DNA of 64,000 bases from Bordetella genomosp. 9 (GCF_002261425.1 NZ_NEVJ01000002.1:248001-312000), one strand, 5' to 3'. Positions 17,480 through 26,947 are shown, counted from the stretch's first letter. Notes: generated by a model from the sequence alone, not told the origin. Translations and numbers: made by a program.

Positions 17480-19298
17480 CGCCATGATCGACCGCAAAGC
17501 TCCGGACGGCGCCAGCCCTGCGCGCCGGCACGCCACGGGGCATGGATTGGCGGGATTGGCCGTCGCCGGCCTGGTCCTGGTGGCCGCCGGGCCGTTCCTG
17601 TTCGACACCTATCTGCTCAATGTCCTGATCAAGGCCTACTTCTTCGCCATCGCCGCCTTGACGGTCGATGTGCTGTGGGGATACACGGGGTACCTGACTT
17701 TCGGGCAGTCGGCGTTCTTCGGCGTGGGCGCCTACGCGGCGGGCCTGGCCTTCACGCATTACGGGTTCACGCCGGGCGTGGTGGCGCTCGCCCTGCTGGC
17801 CGCGGTGGCGGGGACTGCGCTGTTGGCCGGCATCGTGGGCTGGCTATCCTTCTATCGCGGCGCCTCGCCTTTCTTCGCCACGGTGATTTCGCTGGTGCTG
17901 CCCATCGTGCTCACGCAACTGGTGCTGTCGGGAGGCGAATGGACCGGCTCCAGTTCCGGCCTGACCGGCTATGACAGTTTCGACCTGTCGCTGCAGGGGT
18001 GGTATTGGGTGGCCGGTATCGCGCTGGCGGCCGCCAGCCTGGCCGGTTGGCTGCTGGTGCGCAGCGACGCCGGCCGCGTGCTGACGGCGATCCGCGACAA
18101 CGAAACGCGTTGCGAATACCTGGGACTGCGTGTGTCGCGCGTGCGCATCCTGCTGCTGGTGGCGATGGCCGCCGTGGCAGGGGTGGCCGGCTTCGGCTAT
18201 GGCGCCTTCAGCGGCGTCGTCGCGCCCGAGCTGACGGGGTTCGTGCTGGGCACCGAATTGATCATCTGGGTCGCGCTGGGCGGCCGCGGCACCCTGTGGG
18301 GGCCCCTGATCGGCGCCGTGTTGATCAACGTCGCCACCGCATACCTGAGCGGCAGCATGCCCTTCGCCTGGCAACTGATCGTGGGTGTGTCCTTCGTCGC
18401 GGTCATCCTGCTGCTGCCGCGCGGCCTGGTGCCCATGCTGTTGCGTCCTTTCGGCCTGGGCCGCCTGGCGCCGCGGATCCCGACGCTGGTTCAGCGCGAC
18501 GCCGCGCCGCCCGCCCGCACGGACGCGCCCGCGCTGGAAATGCGCGATGTCAGCCGCAGCTTCGGTTCCCTGCACGTGCTGCGCGGGATCACCCTGACGG
18601 CACGGGCGGGCGAGCTGGTGGGGCTGATCGGTCCCAACGGCGCGGGCAAGACCACCTTGATGCGCGCGTTGAGCGATGGCGCGGAACGCAGCGGCGGCGC
18701 CGTGGCGCTGTGCGGCCACGATATCGGCCGCCAGCCGCCGCAGGACTGCGTGCGCGACGGCCTGGGACGCAAATTCCAGAACGCCAATATCTTCGACACG
18801 CTGACCGTCGCCGACAGCCTGCGCATCGCCAGCGCGCTGCACGACAGGCCATCGCCCTGGCGGCGGTCGGATACCCTGCGTCTGCCAGCCTATGCGCTGG
18901 AAGTGCTGCGCGCCACGGAACTGGACCGCAAGCTGGGTACGGTCGCGCGCGATCTTTCGCATGGCGAACAGCAGGCGCTGGAACTGGCGATGGTGCTGGC
19001 CCTGTCGCCGCGCATCGTATTGCTGGACGAGCCCACCGCGGGCCTGAGCAGCCATGAGCGCGCCCGGGTGGGCGAAATCCTGGCCTCGCTCGCGCACCGC
19101 CACGGCCTGTGCTGCCTGCTGGTGGAGCACGACCTGGATTTCGTCGAACAGATCGCCACGCGCATCGTCGTGTTGCACCAGGGCGCCATCGTCATGGACG
19201 GCAGCTTTGCCGACGTGGTCGGATCGGAGCTGGTCAGGACGATATACGCCGGGACGGGGCAGGCGGGCGCCGCGCCCGCACGGGAAGGTGTCCAATGA
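17472..19298 (+). CDS. Fused ABC permease-ATPase (LivM-LivG / UrtC-UrtD-like)
   Basis: A 608-residue natural fusion. Residues about 25-330 form a LivM-type permease (YFFAIAALTVDVLWGYTGYLTFGQSAFFGVGAY). After a Pro/Ala-rich linker (about 336-352) comes a LivG-type ATPase: Walker A GPNGAGKTT at 387-395, signature LSHGEQQALE near 495 and Walker B IVLLDEP near 515. The reading frame runs through without interruption. In most relatives these are two genes. Its start overlaps the upstream permease and its stop overlaps the next ATPase gene. Confidence 0.92.
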   Translation: MSDAMIDRKAPDGASPARRHATGHGLAGLAVAGLVLVAAGPFLFDTYLLNVLIKAYFFAIAALTVDVLWGYTGYLTFGQSAFFGVGAYAAGLAFTHYGFTPGVVALALLAAVAGTALLAGIVGWLSFYRGASPFFATVISLVLPIVLTQLVLSGGEWTGSSSGLTGYDSFDLSLQGWYWVAGIALAAASLAGWLLVRSDAGRVLTAIRDNETRCEYLGLRVSRVRILLLVAMAAVAGVAGFGYGAFSGVVAPELTGFVLGTELIIWVALGGRGTLWGPLIGAVLINVATAYLSGSMPFAWQLIVGVSFVAVILLLPRGLVPMLLRPFGLGRLAPRIPTLVQRDAAPPARTDAPALEMRDVSRSFGSLHVLRGITLTARAGELVGLIGPNGAGKTTLMRALSDGAERSGGAVALCGHDIGRQPPQDCVRDGLGRKFQNANIFDTLTVADSLRIASALHDRPSPWRRSDTLRLPAYALEVLRATELDRKLGTVARDLSHGEQQALELAMVLALSPRIVLLDEPTAGLSSHERARVGEILASLAHRHGLCCLLVEHDLDFVEQIATRIVVLHQGAIVMDGSFADVVGSELVRTIYAGTGQAGAAPAREGVQ

Positions 19299-19996
19299 AC
19301 GGGCTGCAACTGGATGGCGTGACCAGCGGCTATGGGGCGTCGGTCGTGCTGCGGGACCTGTCGATGCACGTCGGCGCCGGCCAGGCCGTGGCGTTGCTGG
19401 GCAAGAACGGCATGGGCAAGAGCACCTTGCTGAAGACCGTCATGGGCTACCTGCCCACGCAAGGCGGGACCGTCTCGCTCGACGGCCAGGACATCACCCG
19501 CCTGCCTCCGCACCGCGTGGCGCGCCGGGGTGTGGCTTACGCCGCCCAGGAACAGGCGATCTTCACCGAGCTCAGCGTGCGCGACAATCTGTGCCTGGGG
19601 CTGGCGCGCGAAGCGGACTTTCCGGCGCGGTTCGCCGCCCTCGAGCCGGTTTTCCCTGTGTTCAAGGACCGGCTCAGGCAGCCGGCCGGCACGCTCTCGG
19701 GCGGCGAGCAGAAAATGCTGCTGGTGGCGCGCGCCCTGATGCTGCGTCCGTCCGTTATCCTTCTGGATGAAATCACGGAAGGCTTGCAGCCCTCGGTGAT
19801 CGACCGCCTGGCGCAGGCCCTGTTGTGGGAGCGCCAGGAAAACGGCACCACCATGCTGCTGATCGAACAGAACGTCGCCTTCGCCCTGCGCGTGGCGGAC
19901 CGCTTCCTGGTGATGAAGCAGGGCCGCATCGTCGAACAGGGCGATGCCAGGGCGGATACCGCGGCGGAAACGATATTCGCCCATCTGCGCGTGTAG
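19295..19996 (+). CDS. ABC importer ATPase (LivF/UrtE-like)
   Basis: A 233-residue second ATPase of the importer, acting as heterodimer partner of the fused LivG domain. Walker A GKNGMGKST is at 36-44, the signature LSGGEQKMLLVAR near 132-144 and Walker B VILLDE near 152. Its ATG overlaps the stop of the fusion gene (ATGA). The Walker B is followed by ITEG, the form typical of LivF/UrtE proteins. Confidence 0.92.
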   Translation: MNGLQLDGVTSGYGASVVLRDLSMHVGAGQAVALLGKNGMGKSTLLKTVMGYLPTQGGTVSLDGQDITRLPPHRVARRGVAYAAQEQAIFTELSVRDNLCLGLAREADFPARFAALEPVFPVFKDRLRQPAGTLSGGEQKMLLVARALMLRPSVILLDEITEGLQPSVIDRLAQALLWERQENGTTMLLIEQNVAFALRVADRFLVMKQGRIVEQGDARADTAAETIFAHLRV

Positions 19997-20023
19997 CAAC
20001 GCGCGATGGGCCGGGATGGAGTC

Positions 20024-21166
20024 ATGACGGAAAGCAAGGGATCATCGGCTGACTGGCGCATCGGCATACTGTTTTCGCGCACGGGCGTGACCCGGGTGAC
20101 GGGATCGGAGCATTTCCTGGGCACCGCCCTGGCGGTGGCGGAAATCAACGCCGCGGGCGGCGTGCTGGACCGGCAACTGGCGCCGGTATGCTACGACCCG
20201 GCCAGCAACCCGGCGGAATACCGTCGCCTGGCGACCAAGCTGATGGCGGAGGACGACGTCAATATCATCTTCGGCTGCTCGACGTCGTCCAGCCGCAAGG
20301 CGGTCCTGCCGGTGGTGGAGCGCAACAACGGCCTGCTCTGGTACTGCTCCTTCTACGAAGGATTCGAATACTCGCCCAACGTCATCTATACGGGCGCCGT
20401 GCTCAATCAGAACGCCATGCAGCTGGCCGCCTATCTGCTGCAGCACAACGGCTCGCGTTTCTTCCTGGTCGGGTCCGACTACATCTACCCGCGCGAGTCC
20501 AACCGCGTCATGCGCGACATGGTCGAACAGCATGGCGGCGAAGTGCTGGATGAAGTCTACCTTCCGCTATCGGCCGGTGCTTCCGAGGTGGCCGAGGTCA
20601 TCCGGGACATACGCGCGGCGCAGCCGGAAGTGGTGTTTTCCACCGTGGTGGGAGATTCGGCGCGCATGCTGTACCGGCAGTACGGCGAAAGCGGGCTCGA
20701 TCCGCGCCGCGTCCCCATCGCCAGCCTGTCCATGGCGGAAGAGGAAATCCGCCTGGTGGGCGCGCCCCTGTGCGCCGGCCACATCACCGCGGCCACCTAT
20801 TTCAATTCGCTGGACAACGACAGCAACCGGCGCTTCACCGCGCTGTGGCGCGAACGCTATGGCGACCGGCCGACCAGCACCTGGTCGGAATCCGCATACA
20901 ACCAGGTCCACCTGTTCGCGCGGGCGCTGGAACGTACCGGCAGCCTGGATCCTGCCCGGCTCGTGCGCACGGCGCACTCGGTGCGCTACGATTCGCCGGA
21001 AGGCCCGCTGGCCATCGATTCGGAAAACAATCACTGCCTGCTGACGCCGCGTATCGGGGTCTGCCGCGAGGACGGCCAGTTCGATGTGGTGTGGCAAGGG
21101 GCCGGACCCGTCCGCCCGGATCCCTATCTGTCCACCTTCGGCCTGGCGGAATTCTGGCTGAAATGA
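20024..21166 (+). CDS. AmiC-like cytoplasmic amide sensor
   Basis: A 380-residue periplasmic-binding-protein fold without any signal peptide, so it should stay in the cytoplasm as AmiC does. It begins DWRIGILFSRTGVT and carries SFYEGFEYSPN and FFLVGSDYIYPRESNR. In Pseudomonas, AmiC holds AmiR inactive until it binds a short amide. The ATG at 20024 follows GGAG; one at 20006 has no ribosome site. It lies 4 bp before the AmiR-like gene, and the pair closes the nitrilase operon. Confidence 0.88.
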   Translation: MTESKGSSADWRIGILFSRTGVTRVTGSEHFLGTALAVAEINAAGGVLDRQLAPVCYDPASNPAEYRRLATKLMAEDDVNIIFGCSTSSSRKAVLPVVERNNGLLWYCSFYEGFEYSPNVIYTGAVLNQNAMQLAAYLLQHNGSRFFLVGSDYIYPRESNRVMRDMVEQHGGEVLDEVYLPLSAGASEVAEVIRDIRAAQPEVVFSTVVGDSARMLYRQYGESGLDPRRVPIASLSMAEEEIRLVGAPLCAGHITAATYFNSLDNDSNRRFTALWRERYGDRPTSTWSESAYNQVHLFARALERTGSLDPARLVRTAHSVRYDSPEGPLAIDSENNHCLLTPRIGVCREDGQFDVVWQGAGPVRPDPYLSTFGLAEFWLK

Positions 21167-21170
21167 CGCC

Positions 21171-21782
21171 ATGAGCAGCATACGCCGCCTCTACGAAGAC
21201 CTGCGCAGCATCAGCGTCGCGGTGGTCCATCCGCCGGGGGAAGACCGCGACCTGCTGATCGAGCAGCTCAAGCGCATCGGCTGCCGCCTGCAGGTGCTCT
21301 GGCCCTATTGCCAGGAGCCGCCGCGCGGGGCCGACGTGGTGTTCTTCCATTTGTCGCAGGATATGCCGACCGGCGGCATGTGGAGCGCCAGCGCGACCGA
21401 CGCCACGCTGATCGCGCTCTCCGACTACGAAAGCCCCACCACCCTCAAACTTCTGCTCGACAGCAGTGCCCACGGCGTGCTGACCAAGCCATTCCGCTCC
21501 TCCGGCGTGCTCAGCACCCTGGTGCTGGCGAGGTCGGCCCAGGGCTTCCAGCAGCGCCAGCAGGCCAAGATCCAGAAACTGGAAGCGACCATCAAGTCGC
21601 GGCGCCAGATCGATAAGGCGATCAAGGTCCTGGTCGACCATCAGGGCATGGACGAGGTCAAGGCCTACGAGCACATGCGCGCGCGGGCGACCAGCCTGCG
21701 CGTGACGGTGGCCGAAGTGGCGGCCATGGTCATCGACGCGCAGGAGGTCATGGAAAAGCTCGGCCTCGGGCGGGCCGGCTAG
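21171..21782 (+). CDS. AmiR-like antiterminator with ANTAR domain
   Basis: A 203-residue RNA-binding regulator. Residues about 14-125 form a degenerate receiver domain: the place of the phosphorylated Asp is taken by FFHLSQD with His60. A coiled coil follows at about 125-147, and the ANTAR domain at about 140-195 (RQIDKAIKVLVDHQGMDEVKAYEHMRARA) folds as a three-helix bundle that binds paired hexaloop hairpins. Control by the AmiC-like partner instead of phosphorylation matches the Pseudomonas system. Its probable target is the leader at 14326-14430. Confidence 0.92.
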   Translation: MSSIRRLYEDLRSISVAVVHPPGEDRDLLIEQLKRIGCRLQVLWPYCQEPPRGADVVFFHLSQDMPTGGMWSASATDATLIALSDYESPTTLKLLLDSSAHGVLTKPFRSSGVLSTLVLARSAQGFQQRQQAKIQKLEATIKSRRQIDKAIKVLVDHQGMDEVKAYEHMRARATSLRVTVAEVAAMVIDAQEVMEKLGLGRAG

Positions 21783-21961
21783 GCATATTTCACATTACGC
21801 TGTTTCGCGGCACACTATGCTGCCGAGGCGGTCGGCGGGGGCGGAGAAAACCGCGCGCGCCCCGCGTCTAGCCTGTAAAGACACATCCGGACGGCCGTCG
21901 CGGTTGAGCAGGCAGGGCAGGCAACTTGCTGGTATCCGGCGCTGATGCGCATGGAGGCGTG

Positions 21962-24328
21962 ATGAGCGAAGTCGAGAGGGAGCGGCGCAAGCGGCGCGAG
22001 GCCACGGACCGCGTTGCCCGTGCGTTGCTGGAAAGCGCGACGGACTTCGCCATTTTCACGGTCGATCTGGCGCTCGTCATCACAAGCTGGAACTCGGGCG
22101 CCCGCCACCTGTTCGGCTGGGATGAGGACGAAGCCCTGGGCGCCGATTCGTCGATGATCTTCACGCCCGAGTCGCGCGCGCGGGGCGACCACCTGGCGGA
22201 AGCGGAGACCGCCCGTATGCGCGGCCGCGCCGAGGACGAGCGCTGGCATCTGCGCAAGGATGGCTCGATGCTGTGGGCCTCCGGCCTGATGCAGCCCTTC
22301 CTGGACGACCGCACGGGCGAACACATCGGCTACCTGAAGATAGTACGCGACCGTACCGAACAGCACCTGACGGAGAGCCGCGCCAAGGCCGTCGACGCGC
22401 GTTTCCGCGCGCTGGTGGAAAGCTCGCCGCAGATGACCTTCTTCACCGACGCCAAGGGACGTGTCATCTACACCAGTCCGTACTGGGTCCGCTATACCGG
22501 CTGGAACCAGCAGGACGGGCGGGGCGGCGACTGGACCGAATCCCTGCATCCCGAAGACCGCGTGCCGCTGCAGCAGGCCTGGCGCGCCGCCATGGCGAAC
22601 GGCACCGGCTGCGAAATGGAAATCCGCTTCAGGTGCGCCGCCGACGACAGCTGGCGCTGGTTCATGGCGCGCGCCGCGCCCATCGAGGAGGATGGCCGGG
22701 TCAGCGGCTGGCTCATCATCGCCTTCGATATCGACCTGGTGGTGGCGGCGCGCAACGATCTGCGCCGCAGCCAGAAGCTGCTGCTGAACGAGGTGGCGCG
22801 CGGCAGGGCGGAGCGCGACCGCACCTGGCAGCTGGCCAACGACCTGATGGTGGTGACGGATTTCGACGGCTACGTGCTCGACGCCAACCCGGCATGGACC
22901 GCGCGGCTGGGCTGGCAGCACGAAGAACTGCTCGGCAACAACATCCTGGGGCTGGTCCATCCCGACTACAGTTCGCTGGCGCAGAACCAGCTCGATCGCC
23001 TGCAGCGGGGCCATGCCGCGTCGCGTTTCGTGTGCGAATGCCGGCACCGGGACGGCAGCTACCGCACGCTGTCCTGGACCGCCGTGCCCGGGGACGGCCT
23101 GGTGCATGCGGTCGCCCAGGACGTCACGGCGGAGAACGAAGCGACCGCCGAACTGGAACTGGCGCAGGAAGCGCTGCGCCAGTCGCAGAAGATGGAAGCC
23201 GTGGGACAGCTCACCGGCGGCATCGCGCACGATTTCAACAATCTGCTGACCGGCATCATGGGCGCGCTGCAGCTCATGCAGAAGCGCGTCGAGCGCGGCG
23301 AACCCATGGACATGCTGCGCTACACGGATATGGCAATGGAGTCGGCCAAGCGCGCGGCGGCGCTGACACACCGGCTGCTGGCGTTTTCGCGGCGCCAGCC
23401 GTTGGCGCCCAAACCCACACCTCCGAACCGGCTCGTGGGCAACCTGACGGAACTGTTCGAGCGTACCTTGGGCGAAAAGATCGCCCTGGACGTGGACCTG
23501 CAGGAGGATCTCTGGAATGTGCTGTGCGACGCGCACCAGCTGGAGAACGCCATCCTGAACCTGGTGATCAACGCGCGCGACGCCATGCCCGACGGCGGTA
23601 CGCTCACCATCACCACGCGCAATGTGGATCTGGACAATATCGCGGTGGCGCGCGCCGTCATCCTGACCGCGGGGGAGTACGTCTGTATCTGCGTGGCGGA
23701 CACCGGCGTGGGCATGCCGGCCGACGTCGCCGCCAAGGCCTTCGAACCTTTCTTCAGCACCAAGCCGCAGGGCGAAGGCACGGGGCTGGGGTTGTCCATG
23801 GTCTATGGCTTCGTGCGGCAGTCCGGCGGCCACACGGAGCTGGACAGCCGGCCCGGCGAGGGAACCGCCATCCGCATGTATCTGCCCCGCTACGGCGGGG
23901 CGGTCGTCGAAGAAACCGCCGCCGGCGGCTCGCGGAACCGTCCCGCGCCGCGGCTGCCGCCGCGCCACCCGCTGGTGCTCGTGGTGGAGGATGACCCGCG
24001 CGTGCGCAATCTGCTGGTCGAGGTCCTGCAGGACCAGCAGTGCCGGGTCGTGGAAGCCGCGGACGGACTGTCGGGGCTGCGCATCCTGCAGGAAACGCCG
24101 GGCATCCAGCTGGTGCTCAGCGACATCGGCCTGCCGGGCATGGACGGCAGGCTCATGGTCGAAAAGGCGCTTGCCGCCAATCCCGGGCTGAAGGTGATCC
24201 TGATGACCGGGTACGCGCAAAGCCTGGCCTTGACCGAAGGCCTGCGCGAGCCGGGCATCGAACTGGTCACCAAGCCCTTCGGCATCGACGAGATCACGCG
24301 CCGCATCTGCGCCGTCCTGGGCAGTTGA
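21962..24328 (+). CDS. Hybrid sensor histidine kinase with three PAS domains
   Basis: A 788-residue signalling protein with no clear membrane segment. PAS domains lie at about 15-135, 142-260 and 285-400. A HisKA-like region carries the phosphoacceptor His423 in GGIAHDFNNLLTG, then an HATPase domain (N box NLVINARDAMPDGG, G boxes DTGVGMP and GTGLGLSM). A C-terminal receiver domain begins VVEDDPR, with the phosphoacceptor Asp721 (SDIGLPGMDG). GGAGG precedes the ATG at 21962. No output regulator gene is adjacent, so its target is elsewhere. It lies 179 bp after the AmiR-like gene; a link to the amide operon is not shown. Confidence 0.92.
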   Translation: MSEVERERRKRREATDRVARALLESATDFAIFTVDLALVITSWNSGARHLFGWDEDEALGADSSMIFTPESRARGDHLAEAETARMRGRAEDERWHLRKDGSMLWASGLMQPFLDDRTGEHIGYLKIVRDRTEQHLTESRAKAVDARFRALVESSPQMTFFTDAKGRVIYTSPYWVRYTGWNQQDGRGGDWTESLHPEDRVPLQQAWRAAMANGTGCEMEIRFRCAADDSWRWFMARAAPIEEDGRVSGWLIIAFDIDLVVAARNDLRRSQKLLLNEVARGRAERDRTWQLANDLMVVTDFDGYVLDANPAWTARLGWQHEELLGNNILGLVHPDYSSLAQNQLDRLQRGHAASRFVCECRHRDGSYRTLSWTAVPGDGLVHAVAQDVTAENEATAELELAQEALRQSQKMEAVGQLTGGIAHDFNNLLTGIMGALQLMQKRVERGEPMDMLRYTDMAMESAKRAAALTHRLLAFSRRQPLAPKPTPPNRLVGNLTELFERTLGEKIALDVDLQEDLWNVLCDAHQLENAILNLVINARDAMPDGGTLTITTRNVDLDNIAVARAVILTAGEYVCICVADTGVGMPADVAAKAFEPFFSTKPQGEGTGLGLSMVYGFVRQSGGHTELDSRPGEGTAIRMYLPRYGGAVVEETAAGGSRNRPAPRLPPRHPLVLVVEDDPRVRNLLVEVLQDQQCRVVEAADGLSGLRILQETPGIQLVLSDIGLPGMDGRLMVEKALAANPGLKVILMTGYAQSLALTEGLREPGIELVTKPFGIDEITRRICAVLGS

Positions 24329-24406
24329 GATAAAGAATCTCTTTGCTCGAATCGCACAATTATTCGCTTTCGCTTTCCAACGACGTCCGTCCACAATACG
24401 TCCCAC

Positions 24407-24422
24407 CGGAGGCCCGCCTCCG
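24407..24422 (+). other. Small inverted repeat in the leader of the SDH-like operon
   Basis: CGGAGGC and GCCTCCG (7-bp arms, two-base gap) lie 18 bp before the ATG of the iron-sulfur subunit. It might affect translation initiation; there is no T-tract. The rest of the 112-bp gap after the histidine kinase shows only an AT-rich stretch. Confidence 0.3.
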
Positions 24423-24440
24423 TACCGTGGACGAGACGGC

Positions 24441-25154
24441 ATGGACATGTTGCAAGCAAGGATATGGCGCAGCGCCGGCGCGGGCGCCTTCGTGACCTAC
24501 CGCGTGCCGCGCCATACCAGCCAGACCGTGCTGGACGTGGTGACGTATATCCAGCGCGAACTGCAGCCCGACCTGGGCTATCGCTATGCCTGCCGCGTGG
24601 GCATGTGCGGCTCCTGCGCCATGACCGTCAACGGCAAGGCCCGCTGGACCTGCCGCACCCACGTGTCCAAGGTCGCGCCGGACGGGCAACTGGAGATCGC
24701 GCCGCTGTCGAACCTGCCGGTGATCAAGGACCTGGTGACCGACATGAGCGGCTTCTTCGACAAATGGAGCCAGGCCAAGGGCAGTTTCACCGGGTCGCTG
24801 TCGCGCCATGACGAGTTCGCGCGCGTGCCGCCCGCGTCCCCCCGGCGCCAGGCGGTGGATGCCGGGATCGAATGCATCGGTTGCGGCGTTTGCTACGCGT
24901 CCTGCGATGTGGTGACCTGGCGGCCCGACTATCTGGGGCCGGCCGCATTGAACCGGGCCTGGACCTTGATGAATGACGAACGCGATATCGACGGGGCGCA
25001 GCGCCTGCGTGCCGTGGCGGGCGACGCCGGCTGCCATTCCTGCCACACGCAGGGCAGCTGTACGGAGCGCTGTCCCAAGGCGCTGGCGCCGACCGCCGGC
25101 ATCGCGGGCCTGAAGCGGCTGGCCGCCAAGGCGGCGATCAAGGGCGAGCTGTGA
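24441..25154 (+). CDS. Succinate dehydrogenase/fumarate reductase iron-sulfur subunit
   Basis: A 237-residue SdhB/FrdB-like protein carrying electrons between flavin and quinone. The 2Fe-2S ligands are Cys51, 56, 59 and 71; two further clusters are served by Cys145, 148, 151, 155 and by Cys198, 201, 207, 211. It is first in an operon in the order iron-sulfur, two membrane anchors, Bug receptor, hydro-lyase alpha and beta, flavoprotein. The order differs from a housekeeping sdhCDAB operon, which suggests a second, specialised complex. Confidence 0.92.
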   Translation: MDMLQARIWRSAGAGAFVTYRVPRHTSQTVLDVVTYIQRELQPDLGYRYACRVGMCGSCAMTVNGKARWTCRTHVSKVAPDGQLEIAPLSNLPVIKDLVTDMSGFFDKWSQAKGSFTGSLSRHDEFARVPPASPRRQAVDAGIECIGCGVCYASCDVVTWRPDYLGPAALNRAWTLMNDERDIDGAQRLRAVAGDAGCHSCHTQGSCTERCPKALAPTAGIAGLKRLAAKAAIKGEL

Positions 25155-25501
25155 TGGCGGCCATGAGCATACGCACGCAGGCCCGGCTCTGGTATCTGCA
25201 GCGCATCAGCGCGATGGCCCTGGCGCTGTTCGTCGCGGTCCATATCGCGATCATCGTGTATGCCGTGCAAGGTGGACTGAGCGGCGCCGAGATCCTGGCG
25301 CGCACGCGCGGCAGCATCGGGTTCGCCGCGTTCTACGGCCTCTTCGTGCTGGCCTGCGCGGTGCACGTGCCGATCGGCCTGCTGCGTATCGCGGAAGAAT
25401 GGCTGCGCTGGCGCGGGCGTTCGGCCGTGGCGGCCGCGCTGGCCTTCGCCGTGCTGCTCGCCGTCATGGGCCTGCGGGCCGTGTACGGGGTGGTGGCGTG
25501 A
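25154..25501 (+). CDS. SDH/FRD-type membrane anchor subunit 1 (cytochrome b556-like)
   Basis: A 115-residue membrane protein with three hydrophobic segments, starting with the conserved LWYLQRISAMALALFVAVHIAII-like region that carries the anchor Ser and His of SdhC. The ATG overlaps the stop of the iron-sulfur gene (TGATG); the codon at 25151 is a GTG. It anchors the complex and helps form the quinone/haem site. Confidence 0.86.
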   Translation: MAAMSIRTQARLWYLQRISAMALALFVAVHIAIIVYAVQGGLSGAEILARTRGSIGFAAFYGLFVLACAVHVPIGLLRIAEEWLRWRGRSAVAAALAFAVLLAVMGLRAVYGVVA

Positions 25502-25854
25502 TGCGCCGCAACGACGTCCGCGCGCGCAATCATCCCGCGTACTGGGCGTTCCTGGTGCATCGTCTTTCCGGCCTGGCGCTGGCCCTGTTCCTGCCCGTGC
25601 ATTTCTGGGCGCTCGGTCAGGCCATCACGGGAGAGCAGGCCCTGGACGGTTTCCTGCGCCTGGCCGATCGGCCGCTGTTCAAGTTCGCCGAGTGGGGACT
25701 GGTGGTGCTGCTATCGCTGCACCTGATGGGCGGCCTGCGCCTGCTCATCATCGAATTCGCCCCGTGGACCCACCTGCGCAAGGACTGGCTGGCGGTGGGC
25801 CTGGGCGTGGGCGCCTGTACGGGCCTGGCGTTTCTGCTGGCGCTGTTGCGGTAA
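25501..25854 (+). CDS. SDH/FRD-type membrane anchor subunit 2
   Basis: A 117-residue protein with three membrane segments. AYWAFLVHRLSGLALALFLPVHFW contains the HRxSG motif and His of the SdhC family, and ELHLMGG-like LSLHLMGGLRLL lies near residue 75. Its ATG shares one base with the preceding stop. Both anchors resemble SdhC more than SdhD. Confidence 0.86.
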   Translation: MRRNDVRARNHPAYWAFLVHRLSGLALALFLPVHFWALGQAITGEQALDGFLRLADRPLFKFAEWGLVVLLSLHLMGGLRLLIIEFAPWTHLRKDWLAVGLGVGACTGLAFLLALLR

Positions 25855-25921
25855 GGGCGGCGCTTGTCGCGGTACGAGCCTCGCCCCGATGCGAGGCCGC
25901 ATAACCAAGGAGACAAGCATC

Positions 25922-26947
25922 ATGCACGACTACCTGTACGAGTTGTCCCTGCGCGCCCGCCAAGGCGGACGCCGGCGCTGGCTGCACACCTGTATCCTGG
26001 CCTTCGCCGCCACGGCGCTGGCGATCTCGGGCGGCGTTCAAGCCGATGCGCCCTGGCCCGACAAGCCGGTGCGCATCATCGTTCCCTTCACCGCGGGTGG
26101 CACCACGGACGTGGTCGCCCGCGTGGTGGGCGCGGAGCTGGGCCAGATGTGGCACCAGTCGGTGGTCATCGACAACCGGCCCGGCGCGGGCGGCGCCATC
26201 GGCGCCACGTTGACGGCCAAGGCGCCGCCTGACGGCTACACCCTGCTGATGGCGTCCGGCAGCATGTTCACCGTCAATCCTTATCTGTACCGCAACCTGC
26301 CCTACACCCTGAAGGATTTCGACTACATCACCAACGTGGCCAGCGGCCCGATGCTCGTGCTGGTCAACAGCGCGCTTCCCGCGCATGACCTGAAGGAGCT
26401 GATCGCGCTGGCCAAGGCGCAGCCGAAGAAGCTGAACTTCGGCTCGGCGGGGAACGGCAGCCAGGTGCACATGGCCGGCGAAGCCCTGGCCGACGCCGCC
26501 GGCATCCAGATCACGCATGTGCCGTACAAGGGCGAGGCCCTGGCCTACAACGATCTGCTCGCCGGCCAGGTCCAGCTGGTGGTCGGCAATATCGCCGCGG
26601 CCTCGGTGTTCGCCAAGAGCGGCAAGGCCCGCGCGCTGGCCGTCACGGGGCCCGCGCGCTCGCCGATGATGCCCGACGTGCCGACCGCGAAGGAAGCCGG
26701 CCTGCCGGGCTACGAAACGACGGGCTGGTTCGCCCTGGTCACCGCGGTGGGGACGCCCAAGGACATCGTCGACAAGATCCAGCGCGATACCGCCAAGGTC
26801 CTGCAGAATCCCGCCGTGCGCGAGAAGCTGGCCGGGCAGGGCATGACGCCGGTGGGCAACACGCCGGCCGAGCTCGTCAAAAGCATTCAGGACGAATCCG
26901 GAAAGTGGAAGGCGATCGTCGCCCGCCGCAATCTTTCCATTGATTGA
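25922..26947 (+). CDS. Bug-family tripartite tricarboxylate solute receptor
   Basis: A 341-residue periplasmic receptor of the Bordetella uptake gene family. A long basic N-region leads to the hydrophobic signal segment (LAFAATALAISGGVQA); the mature part starts with WPDKPVRIIVPFTAGGTTDVVARVV. AAGGAGA is eight bases before the ATG. No TctA/TctB membrane partners lie nearby, as is usual for orphan Bug genes. Its place between the SDH-like anchors and the hydro-lyase subunits suggests that it captures the dicarboxylate those enzymes use. Confidence 0.9.
   Translation: MHDYLYELSLRARQGGRRRWLHTCILAFAATALAISGGVQADAPWPDKPVRIIVPFTAGGTTDVVARVVGAELGQMWHQSVVIDNRPGAGGAIGATLTAKAPPDGYTLLMASGSMFTVNPYLYRNLPYTLKDFDYITNVASGPMLVLVNSALPAHDLKELIALAKAQPKKLNFGSAGNGSQVHMAGEALADAAGIQITHVPYKGEALAYNDLLAGQVQLVVGNIAAASVFAKSGKARALAVTGPARSPMMPDVPTAKEAGLPGYETTGWFALVTAVGTPKDIVDKIQRDTAKVLQNPAVREKLAGQGMTPVGNTPAELVKSIQDESGKWKAIVARRNLSID

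Noticed and set aside
24327..24341. GAGAT-AAAGA-ATCTC inverted repeat after the histidine kinase as a terminator
   Set aside because: The stem is only five AT-rich base pairs and no T-run follows.
21815..24448. A very long open frame on the minus strand opposite the hybrid histidine kinase, and similar ones opposite other genes (1801-3549, 11889-13688, 28261-30081, 41121-43625, 55235-57655)
   Set aside because: Such frames are expected in GC-rich coding DNA. Their products are rich in Arg, Gly, His and Ala, without recognisable domains, and each lies opposite a gene with clear family motifs.
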